Source of the DNA: Acidobacteriota bacterium
Lineage (GTDB): Bacteria; Acidobacteriota; Terriglobia; Terriglobales; Acidobacteriaceae
NCBI GenBank assembly: GCA_021778315.1
Contig: JAJYCQ010000008.1
Location: 1-52,255, forward strand
DNA: 52,255 nt
Direction: 5' to 3'
The position numbers and the translations under genes were made by a program. Positions 39,210 to 48,894 of the stretch are shown piece by piece (position 1 is the first letter of the stretch; each line of letters begins with the position of its first letter). The notes under the pieces are model-generated. The model was not told where the DNA came from. It did no database searches and was given only the letters and a program-made list of their open reading frames with translations.

Positions 39210-40382
39210 CTATCCCTTCGCCGCCGCAACCGCCAAATCCGCAGCTTCCTTCATCGTTGCGCCAATCTGCACCTTCAAGCCCGACTCAGCAATAATCTGC
39301 CGCCCTTCTTCAACATTCGTTCCCTCAAGCCGCAAAATAATCGGCAGCTGCACATTCAGCTTCCTCGCAGCAGCAACAACCGCGGTAGCCAAAACATCCA
39401 CTCTCAAAATCCCACCAAAGATATTAATAAAAATCGCCTTCACATTCGGGTCGCTCAGCAAAATCCCAAAGGCATTCTCAATCTGCTCCTGATTCGCTCC
39501 ACCGCCCACATCCAGAAAATTCGCAGCCGCCCCACCCGCATATTGAATGATGTCCATGGTCGCCATCGCGAGCCCGGCGCCATTCACCATGCACGCAATA
39601 TTTCCATCCAGCTTGATGTAGTTCAGCGCATACTTCGAAGCCTCAACCTCCAGCGGATCTTCCTCTGAGATATCGCGAAGCTCCTTCAAATCCTTATGCC
39701 GGAACATCGCGTTATCGTCGAAGTTGATCTTGCAATCCAGCGCCGCCAGCTTGCCATCCTTCGTCGTAATAAACGGATTGATCTCCATCAGCGTCGAGTC
39801 GGTATCGATAAACGCCCGATACAGCCCCGTCATGAACTTCACCGCCTCGCCAATCTGTGCCGGTGCGAGTCCCAGCTTGAACGCCAGCGCCCTCGCCTGG
39901 TACGGCTGAAATCCAATCGCCGGATCCACGTACTCCTTAAAAATCTTCTCCGGAGTAGCGTGCGCCACCTCCTCAATCTCCATGCCGCCCGCCTGCGACG
40001 CCATAAACACCACCTTCGACGAAGCGCGATCCAGCACCAGCCCCAAATAAAGTTCGCGATCGATCGCCGACCCCGCCTCCACCAGCAGCCTCCGAACCTT
40101 CTGCCCCTGCGGCCCCGTCTGGTGCGTCACCAGCTGCATTCCCAGAATCGCCTTCGAAGCCGTCGCCGCCTCCTCCAGCGTCGTCGCCAGCTTCACGCCG
40201 CCGCCCTTCCCGCGACCGCCCGCATGAATCTGCGCCTTCACCACCACCACCGCATTGCCCGCCGAGAACAACTGCTTGGCCGCCGTATCCGCCTCCTCCA
40301 GCGTCGTCGCCATCTCGCCATTCGGAACCGCAACACCATACTTGCGGAGAATCTCTTTCGCTTGATACTCATGAATCTTCAT
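39210..40382 (-). CDS. sucC: Succinyl-CoA synthetase beta subunit
   Basis: A 390-residue ATP-grasp subunit. Seen: [20 protein letters not shown] at the N-terminus; [50 protein letters not shown]; and [16 protein letters not shown]. It is transcribed toward sucD, and GGAG lies 6 bp before the ATG. The usual tight sucCD coupling is broken by a 568-bp repeat spacer, although both genes appear intact. Confidence 0.96.
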   Translation of the reverse strand: MKIHEYQAKEILRKYGVAVPNGEMATTLEEADTAAKQLFSAGNAVVVVKAQIHAGGRGKGGGVKLATTLEEAATASKAILGMQLVTHQTGPQGQKVRRLLVEAGSAIDRELYLGLVLDRASSKVVFMASQAGGMEIEEVAHATPEKIFKEYVDPAIGFQPYQARALAFKLGLAPAQIGEAVKFMTGLYRAFIDTDSTLMEINPFITTKDGKLAALDCKINFDDNAMFRHKDLKELRDISEEDPLEVEASKYALNYIKLDGNIACMVNGAGLAMATMDIIQYAGGAAANFLDVGGGANQEQIENAFGILLSDPNVKAIFINIFGGILRVDVLATAVVAAARKLNVQLPIILRLEGTNVEEGRQIIAESGLKVQIGATMKEAADLAVAAAKG

Positions 40383-40625
40383 GCACGCTCCAACGCTTGC
40401 GATTCTTACCGTGCGGTCAATACGCCCGCCAGCTTACCCCGTCATCGTAGTCACTCTCCGCGACAGCAAGCAAATGGGGTTGGCGATTATCGCCGGGTCT
40501 GTCCGAACTTGCCCCTCCTTTTCGACGCGCGCATCCCGAACCCTCCTTCAGTCACGCCACTTGCAACCCAAGACCCGCCCCAACACACCACGAAACGCAA
40601 CACGTTTTGTTACCCTCAGAGGGTT

Positions 40626-41642
40626 ATGCCGATCCAGAACGAGCTCCGCCGCATCCTCGAACTCCGCGAAACCCTCCCCTACGAGGACGCCGCCGCGCTC
40701 ATGCAGAAGATCCTCGCCGCCAACGCCAGCGACGTCGAACTAGCCGCCCTCCTCGGCGCCCTAGCCGGTCGTGGCGAGTCCGCCTCCGAGATCGCAGGCT
40801 TTGCCGCAACCCTCCGCTCCGCCGCTAACATCCTACCCATCAGCAACATAGAGCAGAAGGAACTCGTTGACACCTGCGGCACTGGTGGCGACGCCAGTGG
40901 CAGCTTCAACATCTCCACCGCCGCCGCCCTCGTCGCCGCCACCGCCGGTGCCAAGGTCGCCAAGCACGGCAACCGCGCCGTCACCTCCCGCTGCGGCTCC
41001 GCCGACGTCCTCGAAGCTCTCGGTATTCCCATCCACCTCTCCCCCTCCGACGCCGCCCAGGCCCTCCGCACCCACGGCTTCTGCTTCCTCCTCGCCCCCG
41101 CGCATCACCCTCAATTGAAAGCAGTTATGCCCGTCCGCAAAGCTCTCGGCGTACGCACAATCCTGCACGTCCTCGGCCCCCTCCTCAACCCCGCCGGAGC
41201 CCGCCGCCAGGTCATGGGAGTCTACCAGTCCCGCCTCGTCCCTCTCGTAGCTAAGGCCATGCTGCTCTTAGACATACACCACGCGATGGTCGTCCACGGC
41301 GATGGTGGACTAGACGAAATCGCCCTCTCAGGCCCCACCGAAATCGCCGAAATCCGCCACGACAAAGTCACGCAATTTACCATCACCCCCGAAGACTTCG
41401 GCCTCCAGCGCGCCCCCCTCACCGCCCTCGAAGGCGGCGACGCAGCCGCTAACGCATTCATTCTAAAGTCCATTTTCGAGGGAGAACCCGGGCCCCGCCG
41501 CGACGTAGTTCTCCTCAACGCCGCCGCCGTCCTCGTCACAGCCCGCCTAGCCACGAATATCCGTGCAGGCATCGCCCTCGCCGCCCAGGCCATCGACACC
41601 GGTGCCGTAACCCGCCTGCTGGCATCTCTCCAAACGCTCTAG
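40626..41642 (+). CDS. trpD: Anthranilate phosphoribosyltransferase
   Basis: A 338-residue enzyme joining anthranilate to PRPP, the second step of tryptophan synthesis. Seen: the PRPP loop VDTCGTGGDASGSFNIST; KHGNRAVTSRCGSADVLEALG; HHPQLKAVMPVRKALGVRTI; GPLLNPAGARRQVMGVY; and HGDGGLDEIALSG. It stands alone rather than in a trp operon. The AGAGGG ribosome site lies inside a small hairpin ACCCT-CAG-AGGGT (40612-40624) that ends one base before the ATG, which could limit translation. No Trp-rich leader peptide was found in the 243-bp upstream gap. Confidence 0.95.
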   Translation: MPIQNELRRILELRETLPYEDAAALMQKILAANASDVELAALLGALAGRGESASEIAGFAATLRSAANILPISNIEQKELVDTCGTGGDASGSFNISTAAALVAATAGAKVAKHGNRAVTSRCGSADVLEALGIPIHLSPSDAAQALRTHGFCFLLAPAHHPQLKAVMPVRKALGVRTILHVLGPLLNPAGARRQVMGVYQSRLVPLVAKAMLLLDIHHAMVVHGDGGLDEIALSGPTEIAEIRHDKVTQFTITPEDFGLQRAPLTALEGGDAAANAFILKSIFEGEPGPRRDVVLLNAAAVLVTARLATNIRAGIALAAQAIDTGAVTRLLASLQTL

Positions 41643-41663
41643 AGTTACCCCGAGGTTATTGCA

Positions 41664-42038
41664 ATGGCAAGAGTTACAGGCATAGGCGGAGTCTTCCTCC
41701 GCTCCCGCGATCCAAAGGCAATGGCCAAGTGGTACTCCGAAAACCTCAGCATCACCCTCAGCGACTTCAACGGCACCGCCTTCCAGTGGTCCGACGAAGT
41801 CCCAGCCGGCACCGGCATGACCGCCTGGTCGGCCTTCCCCGAAGACACCAGCTACTTCGGCGACGGCCCGCAACAAGCCATGATCAACTACCGCGTCGAT
41901 GATCTGGACGCTTTGCTTGCCACACTTAGCGCTGCCGGAGTCTGGATTGACCCCAAGCGCGAAGCCTACGTCTACGGCAAATTCGCGTGGATTAAGGACT
42001 GCGACGGCAACCGCCTCGAACTCTGGCAGCCCCTCTAA
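41664..42038 (+). CDS. VOC-family (glyoxalase/bleomycin-resistance fold) protein
   Basis: A 124-residue single-domain VOC protein with the repeated beta-alpha-beta pattern: GIGGVFLRSRDPKAMAKWYSENL at the start, NYRVDDLDALLATLSAAGV, and DCDGNRLELWQP at the end, the Glu being a typical metal ligand. Substrate cannot be told. It starts 21 bp after trpD and is probably co-transcribed. Confidence 0.85.
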   Translation: MARVTGIGGVFLRSRDPKAMAKWYSENLSITLSDFNGTAFQWSDEVPAGTGMTAWSAFPEDTSYFGDGPQQAMINYRVDDLDALLATLSAAGVWIDPKREAYVYGKFAWIKDCDGNRLELWQPL

Positions 42039-42065
42039 ACGCATCGCCCGCGTTACACTTCCCCA

Positions 42066-43349
42066 ATGCCGCCCCGCCCCACGCGCATCCCCACGCGTCC
42101 CAGAGCCCCCGTCTGGCTCATGGGCCTCTCCAACGCGACCATCGGCCTGGTGGGCGGCTTCATCGTGCTCCCCCTCCCCCAGATGCTCGCCGCACAGGGG
42201 GTGCCCGAGCTCAAAATCGCAGCCGTCAGCGCCGCCTGCCTCTCCCCCGGCTTCTGGGTCTTTCTGCTCGGCCCCTTGCTCGATATCCGCTTCAGCCGTC
42301 GCTGGTATGCCACTCTCTTTGCAGCACTTGCGGGCATCTGCCTAACCTTCGCGGTGTTCCTTCGCGGCCATCTGCTCACCCTTGAAATCTTCGTAATGAT
42401 CGCCTACGCGGCCTCCGTCCTAAGCTCCAACGCCCTCGGTGGCTGGCTAGCCGGCGTCATCCCAGACGTCGCCGAAGCCGAGCGTGACAACCCCAATCAC
42501 GAAGGCGCAAAACTAAGCGCCTGGACCCAGGTCGGCCTCTTTCTGGGCAACGGGCTCATGGCCGGGCTAGCCGCCGAGGGCCTCCGCCACCTCCCCCTAA
42601 CCGCCATCGCCCCGCTCCTTGGCCTGCTCGTCTTCCTTCCCGCCGCCATCTTCCCATGGATCCCAGTCCCCGAAGCCACGCCGCAGGAGGCCGCCCAGTC
42701 TGTCCGAGGCCGCGCGCTCGACGGCTTCCATAACCTCTTCCTCGAGCTCCGAGCCCTGCTCAAGCGGCGCGAGGTACTCCTTATGCTGCTATTGTTTACA
42801 GCTCCCACTGGCTCCTTCGCCCTGACCAACCAGCTTAGTGGAGTAGCCCACGACTTCCACGCCTCCGACGCCTTCGTCGGCCGCATGGGAGGAGCCGTTC
42901 TCTCCCTCGCCGGAGCCATCGGAGCCCTCCTCCTGCCCATCCTGTCCCGCCGCATCAAAGCTCTACCGCTTTATTTACTGATCGGTACAGTAGGCAGCCT
43001 CTTCACCCTCGCTCTCTTCTTTCTCCCCAGAAGCCCCGCGACCTTTGCCATAGCCTTCCTCGGCGAAAACATCGTCCAGGCCCTCAGCTTCACCGCCGCC
43101 GTCGCCATCTGCTTTGCCACCATCGGCCGCGCCAATCCCCTCGCCGCCACGCAGTTCAGTCTGCTCACCTCAGCGACCGTCCTGCCCATCCTCTACATGG
43201 GCGTCCTCGACGGCCGCACCTACGGCAGCCAAGGCCTCGCCGGCATGTATCTTGCCGACGGCAGCCTCAGCCTGGCCGCTTGTATCCTGATGGCAGCTCT
43301 GATGGCATGGCTGGCACGACGCTCAACTGCATCCAACACAGCATCTTAG
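42066..43349 (+). CDS. MFS transporter, AmpG-like permease
   Basis: A 427-residue protein with about 12 hydrophobic segments. Elements such as WLMGLSNATIGLVGGFIVLPLPQ, the Asn-containing loop ALGGWLAGVIPD, and MGVLDGRTYGSQGLAGMYLADG near the C-terminus are reminiscent of AmpG/PAT-type permeases. Substrate is unknown; muropeptide or acetyl-CoA-like cargo are only family possibilities. It follows the VOC gene by 27 bp. Confidence 0.72.
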   Translation: MPPRPTRIPTRPRAPVWLMGLSNATIGLVGGFIVLPLPQMLAAQGVPELKIAAVSAACLSPGFWVFLLGPLLDIRFSRRWYATLFAALAGICLTFAVFLRGHLLTLEIFVMIAYAASVLSSNALGGWLAGVIPDVAEAERDNPNHEGAKLSAWTQVGLFLGNGLMAGLAAEGLRHLPLTAIAPLLGLLVFLPAAIFPWIPVPEATPQEAAQSVRGRALDGFHNLFLELRALLKRREVLLMLLLFTAPTGSFALTNQLSGVAHDFHASDAFVGRMGGAVLSLAGAIGALLLPILSRRIKALPLYLLIGTVGSLFTLALFFLPRSPATFAIAFLGENIVQALSFTAAVAICFATIGRANPLAATQFSLLTSATVLPILYMGVLDGRTYGSQGLAGMYLADGSLSLAACILMAALMAWLARRSTASNTAS

Positions 43350-43386
43350 AGAAAGCCTTGTACCTCCACCAAACCATCGTTGCATA

Positions 43387-44655
43387 ATGATCCCAAGCCC
43401 GATCGCCCACATTCTCCTGCCCGCAATCGTCCTGATCAGCCTTGTCCTCATGCTGTTGCGGCCTCGCGGCATCACCGAGTTCTGGTGGATCTCCGGTGGC
43501 GCCCTGCTCCTGATTGCCCTGCGACTAATCCCCCTGCGCCTCGCCGGCAAAGCCGTAGCCGAGGGCACCGACGTCTACCTCTTCCTCATCGGCATGATGC
43601 TGCTCTCCGAACTCGGGCGCGAGCAGGGCGTCTTCGATTGGGTATCCTCCATCGCGGTACGAGGGGCAAAAGGCTCTTCTTCGCGGCTCTTCCTGCTGGT
43701 CTACCTCGTCGGAACAGTCGTCACCGTCTTCATGTCGAACGACGCCACAGCCGTCGTCCTGACCCCCGCGATCCTCGCCGTCGTGCGCAAGGCAAAGATC
43801 ACGCCGCTGCCCTACCTCTTCGTGTGCGCGCTCATTGCGAACGCCGCCAGCTTCGTTCTACCCATCTCCAACCCCGCAAATCTGGTCGTCTTCCACACCG
43901 GAATGCCCCCTCTCGGCCGGTGGTTGCTCGCCTTCGGCGTTCCGTCAATCCTCTCAATCGCGGCCACCTACGCCGTCATCCGCCTGTTCTTTCACAATGA
44001 CTTACGCGATCCCATCGCTTCAAATGTAGAGCCCGTGGCCCTCACCGCCGAAGGGAAAATGGTACTGGCAGGCCTCGCCCTCATGGTCGCAGTTCTACTT
44101 GCTGCCTCCGCGACGAACAAAGATCTAGGCCTCCCCACCTGTCTCGCAGCGTTAGTCATCACCGCAATCGTCTCAGCAAAGTCGAGGAGCAACCCGCTCA
44201 AACTGTTCCGCGAAATCAGCTGGGGAACGCTCCTGCTGGTCGCGGGATTGTTCATCCTCGTAGACGCTGCCGAGAGCCAGGGAACCCTCCAACTAACGCA
44301 GCGCTGGCTTGCAGACGCCCAACGACTCCCGCCCGCAGCCGGTGCAATGGTCGTCGGATTCGTCGTAGGCATCACCAACAACCTCGTCAACAATCTGCCC
44401 CTGGGCCTGATCGCCGGCGGAACCATCCAGGCCGCGCACGTCAAAGGGCTACTCGCCAACGCCACGATGATTGGCGTCGATCTCGGCCCAAATCTCTCGG
44501 TCACCGGCTCACTCGCCACCATCCTGTGGCTGATCGCGTTGCGCAAGGAAAAGCTGGACGTCAGCTTCTGGAAATTCCTGCAGGTAGGCGCCATCGCGAT
44601 GCCAATCGCGTTAGCCGCAGCCATCGGCGGAGCCATCCTGATGGCCCGGCTCTAG
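43387..44655 (+). CDS. arsB: ArsB/NhaD-type ion transporter, probable arsenite efflux pump
   Basis: A 422-residue protein with 11-12 hydrophobic segments of the ArsB/ion-transporter superfamily. Seen: FLIGMMLLSELGREQGVFDWV, the conserved half-helix region TVVTVFMSNDATAVVLTPA, ANAASFVLPISNPANLVVF, and the matching second half GITNNLVNNLPLGLIAGG. ArsB extrudes arsenite or antimonite. No arsR or arsC lies nearby, so the substrate is less certain. Its TAG stop overlaps the stop codon of the convergent tdk gene within one CTAG. Confidence 0.82.
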   Translation: MIPSPIAHILLPAIVLISLVLMLLRPRGITEFWWISGGALLLIALRLIPLRLAGKAVAEGTDVYLFLIGMMLLSELGREQGVFDWVSSIAVRGAKGSSSRLFLLVYLVGTVVTVFMSNDATAVVLTPAILAVVRKAKITPLPYLFVCALIANAASFVLPISNPANLVVFHTGMPPLGRWLLAFGVPSILSIAATYAVIRLFFHNDLRDPIASNVEPVALTAEGKMVLAGLALMVAVLLAASATNKDLGLPTCLAALVITAIVSAKSRSNPLKLFREISWGTLLLVAGLFILVDAAESQGTLQLTQRWLADAQRLPPAAGAMVVGFVVGITNNLVNNLPLGLIAGGTIQAAHVKGLLANATMIGVDLGPNLSVTGSLATILWLIALRKEKLDVSFWKFLQVGAIAMPIALAAAIGGAILMARL

Positions 44656-45278
44656 CCGACGCCCGGCTCATCCAGCGCCGGAGTCAACTCCAGCTGTTCC
44701 GATGAGTGTTCGTCCATAAACGGCTGAAAATGCGCCCGGCAGCGAGCCTCGTAGAGCCCCGCTGCACCGACCACCACCAACTCCTGGCTCTGTCCGAGTC
44801 GTTGAGTATGAATCGCCGCCGCACCGCAGACCATGCAGACAGCCGACAGCTTGGTGACCGTATCCGCGATGGCCATCAGGTTCGGAACCGGTCCAAATGG
44901 CTCCGCTGCAAACGTCGTGTCGAGCCCGGCCATAATCACCCGCTTGCCCAGCGCAATCAACTCGACGACCAGCGAAAGAATCTCCGCGCCGAAGAACTGC
45001 ACCTCGTCTACGCCGATCACCCCAACGTCATTCAGTTGCGGATAGAGCGCCTCACGCAGCCGTTCCACGTTCGCCACCGTGGTCGCCTCATGGGTCTGCG
45101 AGCTATGGCTGGCGATCGACGTCCGGTGGTATCGCAGGTCGATGTCCGGCTTGAAACAAGCAACGCGCTGGCGCGCAATCCGAGCCCGCTTGAGGCGACG
45201 AATCAGTTCCTCCGACTTGCCCGAGAACATCGGGCCGGTAATCACTTCGAGCACGCCGGGGATCGCTTTGGGAGACAT
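44652..45278 (-). CDS. tdk: Thymidine kinase
   Basis: A 208-residue type II thymidine kinase phosphorylating thymidine with ATP for salvage. Seen: the P-loop GPMFSGKSEEL; KPDIDLRY; IGVDEVQFF with the catalytic Glu region; GLDTTFAAEPFG; the zinc-site CMVC and later YEARCRAHF. The start at 45278 has ATAGG about seven bases upstream. It converges with the arsB-like gene, with overlapping stop codons. Confidence 0.94.
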   Translation of the reverse strand: MSPKAIPGVLEVITGPMFSGKSEELIRRLKRARIARQRVACFKPDIDLRYHRTSIASHSSQTHEATTVANVERLREALYPQLNDVGVIGVDEVQFFGAEILSLVVELIALGKRVIMAGLDTTFAAEPFGPVPNLMAIADTVTKLSAVCMVCGAAAIHTQRLGQSQELVVVGAAGLYEARCRAHFQPFMDEHSSEQLELTPALDEPGVG

Positions 45279-45353
45279 GATTTGACCTATCCTAAATCGC
45301 ACGCAGCGGTGGATAAGTGGCGTATCCTGTCGGTGTCGTATGGAGGTTCCGCT

Positions 45354-45890
45354 ATGCGTTTCGGATGGATAGCAATCAGTGCAGTAGCAGTGAGTATGTC
45401 AGCAGCGGCAGCGCAGAGCCCAGCCACCTCAGCGCCCAAAGAGATTAAAGTGAAGCTCCTGAGCTCGACCGGCCAGGACGCCGGGTCTGCGACGTTCAAG
45501 ACCGTAAAAAAGGGAGTCAAGGTCAAGATTGAGCTCAAGAATCTTCCCTTTGGACCTCACGGAGTCCATATCCACCAGAATCCGGTCTGCGACGCCCCCG
45601 ACTTCAAGGGAGCCGGAGGCCACTTCAATCCGGATGCCAAGCACCACGGCTACATGAACGCCTTGGGCCACCACAATGGAGATTTCCCCTCCAGCATCTC
45701 GGTAGGAGAGGATCACAATGGCGAGGCGACCTTCGTCATCAACTCGATCTCCCTCGACCCCTCCGCGCCCAACTCGCTGTTTCTAAACGGAGGAACTTCC
45801 ATCGTCGTACATGAGAAGGCCGACGACCAGAAGACCGATCCCAGCGGCGATTCAGGAAACCGGATTGCCTGCGGCGTCATCAAGCAGTAG
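45354..45890 (+). CDS. sodC: Periplasmic Cu/Zn superoxide dismutase
   Basis: A 178-residue enzyme with a signal peptide (1-20, AISAVAVSMSAAAA). Copper ligands are His72 and His74 (HGVHIH), the bridging His90 (GGHFNP) and His153 (VVHEKADD). Zinc ligands are His97/98, His106/107 and Asp110. Cys79 and Cys173 (RIACGVI) form the conserved disulfide. The start at 45354 has TGGAGG seven bases upstream. It would remove superoxide in the periplasm. Confidence 0.94.
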   Translation: MRFGWIAISAVAVSMSAAAAQSPATSAPKEIKVKLLSSTGQDAGSATFKTVKKGVKVKIELKNLPFGPHGVHIHQNPVCDAPDFKGAGGHFNPDAKHHGYMNALGHHNGDFPSSISVGEDHNGEATFVINSISLDPSAPNSLFLNGGTSIVVHEKADDQKTDPSGDSGNRIACGVIKQ

Positions 45891-46170
45891 CTCTCAGATC
45901 ACATAGCACCCGCCAGCGGGCAGTCAAAGCTGGGTAGCATGGGCTGACACTGTTCGCTGCGCGCCGCGAGAGCCCCAATGGAACTGAGGCGGTGGAGTTT
46001 GCGTATCTCTACCCATGGCCACGGCGACCATTCCGGCGATTTTTGGAAGGGGCTCACGAGTTCCAGTCACCGTGCCGTCGGCACGACGCGATTCTAAACA
46101 ATTGGGCAGAGGTACAGCACCATGCCTGCATCCAACGCTGTCAAAGGAGATCGGCCTCCCTGAGGCGCAC

Positions 46171-46827
46171 ATGTCGCCTGAAGAGCCAAAGTCACAGCCG
46201 CAGCTACAGGGCGACCGTTCCGCGGCGATCGCGGAGCAGAAGGCGCTTGCCGATCTGGCTGCTCTTTGTCTTCAAGGAGATGCGCAGGCCTGGGAGCAAC
46301 TGGCCCGCACCCAGCATCGTAAGATCTACGGCATCTGCTACCGCTTTACAGGCTCGCAGAGTGATGCAGAAGATCTTACCCAGGAAGCGTTCCTCAAAAT
46401 GTACCGCAACCTCGCCAGCTTCGATCCCACCAAAGGCAGCTTCACCACCTGGCTGACGACGTTGACCCGGAACCTGCTCGTCGACAACTATCGCCGCTCC
46501 CGCCTGGAGCGCGCAAGTGACTCACTAGACGAGAGCTACGATGGAGAGGACGACGGGCCCACCAAGGCCGAGCGTCTCGCCGATGGCGGAAAAACTCAGG
46601 AACAGCACGTCTCTGGCCTTCAGTTGCGAGCGCAGATTCAGGAAGCTCTCAAGCAGGTCTCTCCCGAGCTCAGGGAAGCAGTAATTTTGCGTGATCTAGA
46701 GGATATGGATTACAAAGAGATTGCAGAAATATTGCAGGTTCCGCAAGGCACCGTGAAGAGCCGGATCAGCCGGGGCAGAAGCGAACTGGCCAGACTTTTG
46801 AAGCGTATAGAAGGGCAGGTGATGTAA
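46171..46827 (+). CDS. ECF-type RNA polymerase sigma factor (RpoE-like)
   Basis: A 218-residue sigma factor with region 2 (about 28-95, RKIYGICYRFTGSQSDAEDLTQEAFLKMYRNL and FTTWLTTLTRNLLVDNYRR) and region 4 (about 160-210, LSPELREAVILRDLEDMDYKEIAEILQVPQGTVKSRISRGRSEL variants). The start at 46171 has GAGG six bases upstream; upstream in-frame sequence is not family-like. It is followed without a gap by its probable anti-sigma factor, with two envelope proteins after that. Confidence 0.92.
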   Translation: MSPEEPKSQPQLQGDRSAAIAEQKALADLAALCLQGDAQAWEQLARTQHRKIYGICYRFTGSQSDAEDLTQEAFLKMYRNLASFDPTKGSFTTWLTTLTRNLLVDNYRRSRLERASDSLDESYDGEDDGPTKAERLADGGKTQEQHVSGLQLRAQIQEALKQVSPELREAVILRDLEDMDYKEIAEILQVPQGTVKSRISRGRSELARLLKRIEGQVM

Positions 46828-47529
46828 GTGGCAAACATGAGCCAATTCGAGGAATTCGACGAGCGTCCGGCATCCTGTGACGTCTGTGAGACGATGCTTC
46901 CCGAGGCAGTGGATGGCCTGTTGAGCGAGTCGGAGCAACAAGCCTTCGACAAGCACCTGGCCAGCTGTGTTGTGTGCTCCCGTGAGCTGGCCGAGGCGCG
47001 GCGAGGTGCCGCCTGGCTGAGCATGCTGAAGAGCCAGGCTCCTGAGCCTCCCGCTGGCTTGCTGGCAAAGATCCTGGCTGAGACCTCAGGAGCAGCGCAG
47101 CCAGGGACGAGCCCCGTCGCCACAGCCGTCCCCACCCTTCAGACCGCTCCTCTTCCCGTGGGCCTCAAGCCCAGCCGCGGAGTCGGTAACCGCGGAGCAA
47201 GCAGCCGCTGGGCCTCCTTTCGCAAGCAGATGGGCGATATCTTCTCCATCGAGACCGCGCGCGCAACCTTCCAGCCTCGCATGGCGATGACCGCGGCGAT
47301 GGCCTTCTTCTCGATCGCCCTGACCCTCAACCTCACCGGCGTGCGGCTGCGCGATCTGCGTGCCTCCAACTTCACGCCTTCGGCTATCAAGCGGACAATA
47401 GCCAATGTCGATGCTTCAGCGATACGGATGTTCCAGAACAATCGTGCGGTCTATCAGGTGGAATCGCGGCTAAACGAGCTGCGCAACGATGACTCGACGG
47501 AGGATATCTCTCCGTCCGGGCGTCGGTAA
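46828..47529 (+). CDS. Zinc-finger anti-sigma factor with one membrane helix
   Basis: A 233-residue protein beginning with a GTG that directly follows the sigma stop codon (or ATG at 46837). The N-terminal domain (about 15-60) has C-x2-C (CDVCETMLPEAVDGLL) and H-x3-C-x2-C (KHLASCVVCSREL), the putative zinc-finger of anti-sigma proteins. A hydrophobic helix lies near 152-170 (MAMTAAMAFFSIALTLNLTG), followed by a short outer tail. It would hold the sigma factor at the membrane. Confidence 0.85.
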   Translation: MANMSQFEEFDERPASCDVCETMLPEAVDGLLSESEQQAFDKHLASCVVCSRELAEARRGAAWLSMLKSQAPEPPAGLLAKILAETSGAAQPGTSPVATAVPTLQTAPLPVGLKPSRGVGNRGASSRWASFRKQMGDIFSIETARATFQPRMAMTAAMAFFSIALTLNLTGVRLRDLRASNFTPSAIKRTIANVDASAIRMFQNNRAVYQVESRLNELRNDDSTEDISPSGRR

Positions 47530-47546
47530 GGAAGGACTTGGCAACG

Positions 47547-48893
47547 ATGAGCGACGACACCACCAATAAGGGCAGTTGGAACTCGACCGAAGCACCCGGC
47601 GGCGCGCCTCAAACCGAAGCCGAGCGAGTGGGTTTCTGTCAGGATTGTGGAAAGCCTCTCACCCAGGCGACCGTTCGGACCGTGGGCACAGGCATCTTCT
47701 GCGAACCCTGCCTGGCCGTTCGCGTCGGCGCAACGATCCCAACCCCTGACTACACCACCGTCCCGCCCTATGCCACAGTCCCTCCACAGCCCGCAGCAGC
47801 CACCAGCGAGCCAAGCCCCACATTGGCAGCGGTTCTCGGCTTTATCCCCGGCGTCGGCGCCATGTACAACGGCCAGTTTGCCAAGGGAATCGTTCACCTC
47901 GTCATCTTCGCAATCTTGGTCTCCCTCGCCAACGACGTAAATGATATCTTCGGCCTGTTTGTGGCCGGGTGGTTCTTTTATATGGCCTTTGAGGCCTATC
48001 ACACCGCGGTTGCGCGCCGCGACGGACTCCCACTCCCAAATGCCTTTGGTTTCAATGATATCGGCGAGCGCATGGGCTTCGGCAAGAGTTGGACATTTGT
48101 CGGATCCACGAAGCCTGCGGGCCCCACCGTCCCCCCAACTCCCGGAGCCACGCCGTTCGTAGATCCTGTCACCGGCTCCGCCTATGCCCCCGTAAATCCG
48201 GTTCCAGTAGCCACCGCCCCCGACTGGGTTGGGTACGTCCCTCCCACGGCATTTGCGAGTGCTCCCCCGGTTCCTCCAGTCTCCGCAGCTCAGCCAACTC
48301 CTCCGTGGACCCAGGCGCCCTATGTCGAGACCTACACAGGAGCTCCGCAGACAACGTACAGTAATTCCATACCTATCAATACAGAATTGCCGCCTGATGT
48401 GACTACACGGCGGTTCCCCACAGGCGCTCTCTGGCTGATCGGGCTCGGCATCGTGATCCTCGCAGCCAACCTGCTCCCAGACTGGAAGCTGACCGAACGT
48501 TGGTGGCCTCCCGTGCTCTTCGCCGGTCTCGCATTGTGGGCGTTCACACGGCGCCGTCAATCCGGGGCAAAGGTCGTCTGCATTGTTCGCTGGCCTGTAA
48601 TTCTAATGGTCTTGGCAGTCATGTCTGCGCTCCATGCGGCCTACTTTGCGATCACGTTTGGCCTAACCTGCGCAGTCTTATTGATTGTGCTCGGAGCCTT
48701 GCTATTGATGGAGCGCACGGTGGGCGGTGATCCGCTGTACTGTGCACCCGTAGCGGCTGCGGCATACCCTGGGGCAGCAGGTTCCCCTTATTCGTCAACA
48801 TCTTCCGAAGCATCCCATTCGCGAGCAGCATGGGATACGACCGAAAGCAATGCCCCCAAGAGTGATCCGGATGGCACCAAGGGGGAGCAGTAA
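47547..48893 (+). CDS. Membrane protein: zinc-ribbon/B-box-like, TM2-like and DUF5668-like regions
   Basis: A 448-residue protein. It begins with a cysteine pair module (CQDCGKPLT...CEPC, about 31-54). This is followed by a Pro-rich linker, a TM2-like double helix (about 92-145, LGFIPGVGAMYNGQFAKGIVHLVIF), a long Pro/Thr/Ala linker, and a C-terminal cluster of helices (about 285-400; FPTGALWLIGLGIVILAANLLPDW resembles DUF5668/LiaF-type membrane parts). The ATG at 47547 is preferred, about 10 bp after AAGGA. It is third in the ECF operon and ends one base before the next start. Probably involved in envelope-stress signalling (inference). Confidence 0.7.
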   Translation: MSDDTTNKGSWNSTEAPGGAPQTEAERVGFCQDCGKPLTQATVRTVGTGIFCEPCLAVRVGATIPTPDYTTVPPYATVPPQPAAATSEPSPTLAAVLGFIPGVGAMYNGQFAKGIVHLVIFAILVSLANDVNDIFGLFVAGWFFYMAFEAYHTAVARRDGLPLPNAFGFNDIGERMGFGKSWTFVGSTKPAGPTVPPTPGATPFVDPVTGSAYAPVNPVPVATAPDWVGYVPPTAFASAPPVPPVSAAQPTPPWTQAPYVETYTGAPQTTYSNSIPINTELPPDVTTRRFPTGALWLIGLGIVILAANLLPDWKLTERWWPPVLFAGLALWAFTRRRQSGAKVVCIVRWPVILMVLAVMSALHAAYFAITFGLTCAVLLIVLGALLLMERTVGGDPLYCAPVAAAAYPGAAGSPYSSTSSEASHSRAAWDTTESNAPKSDPDGTKGEQ

Positions 48894-48894
48894 G

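Noticed and set aside
39696..40625. A long N-terminal extension of trpD lying antisense to sucC
   Set aside because: Arg/Leu/His-rich shadow sequence; TrpD homology begins at the ATG at 40626, which has a ribosome site.
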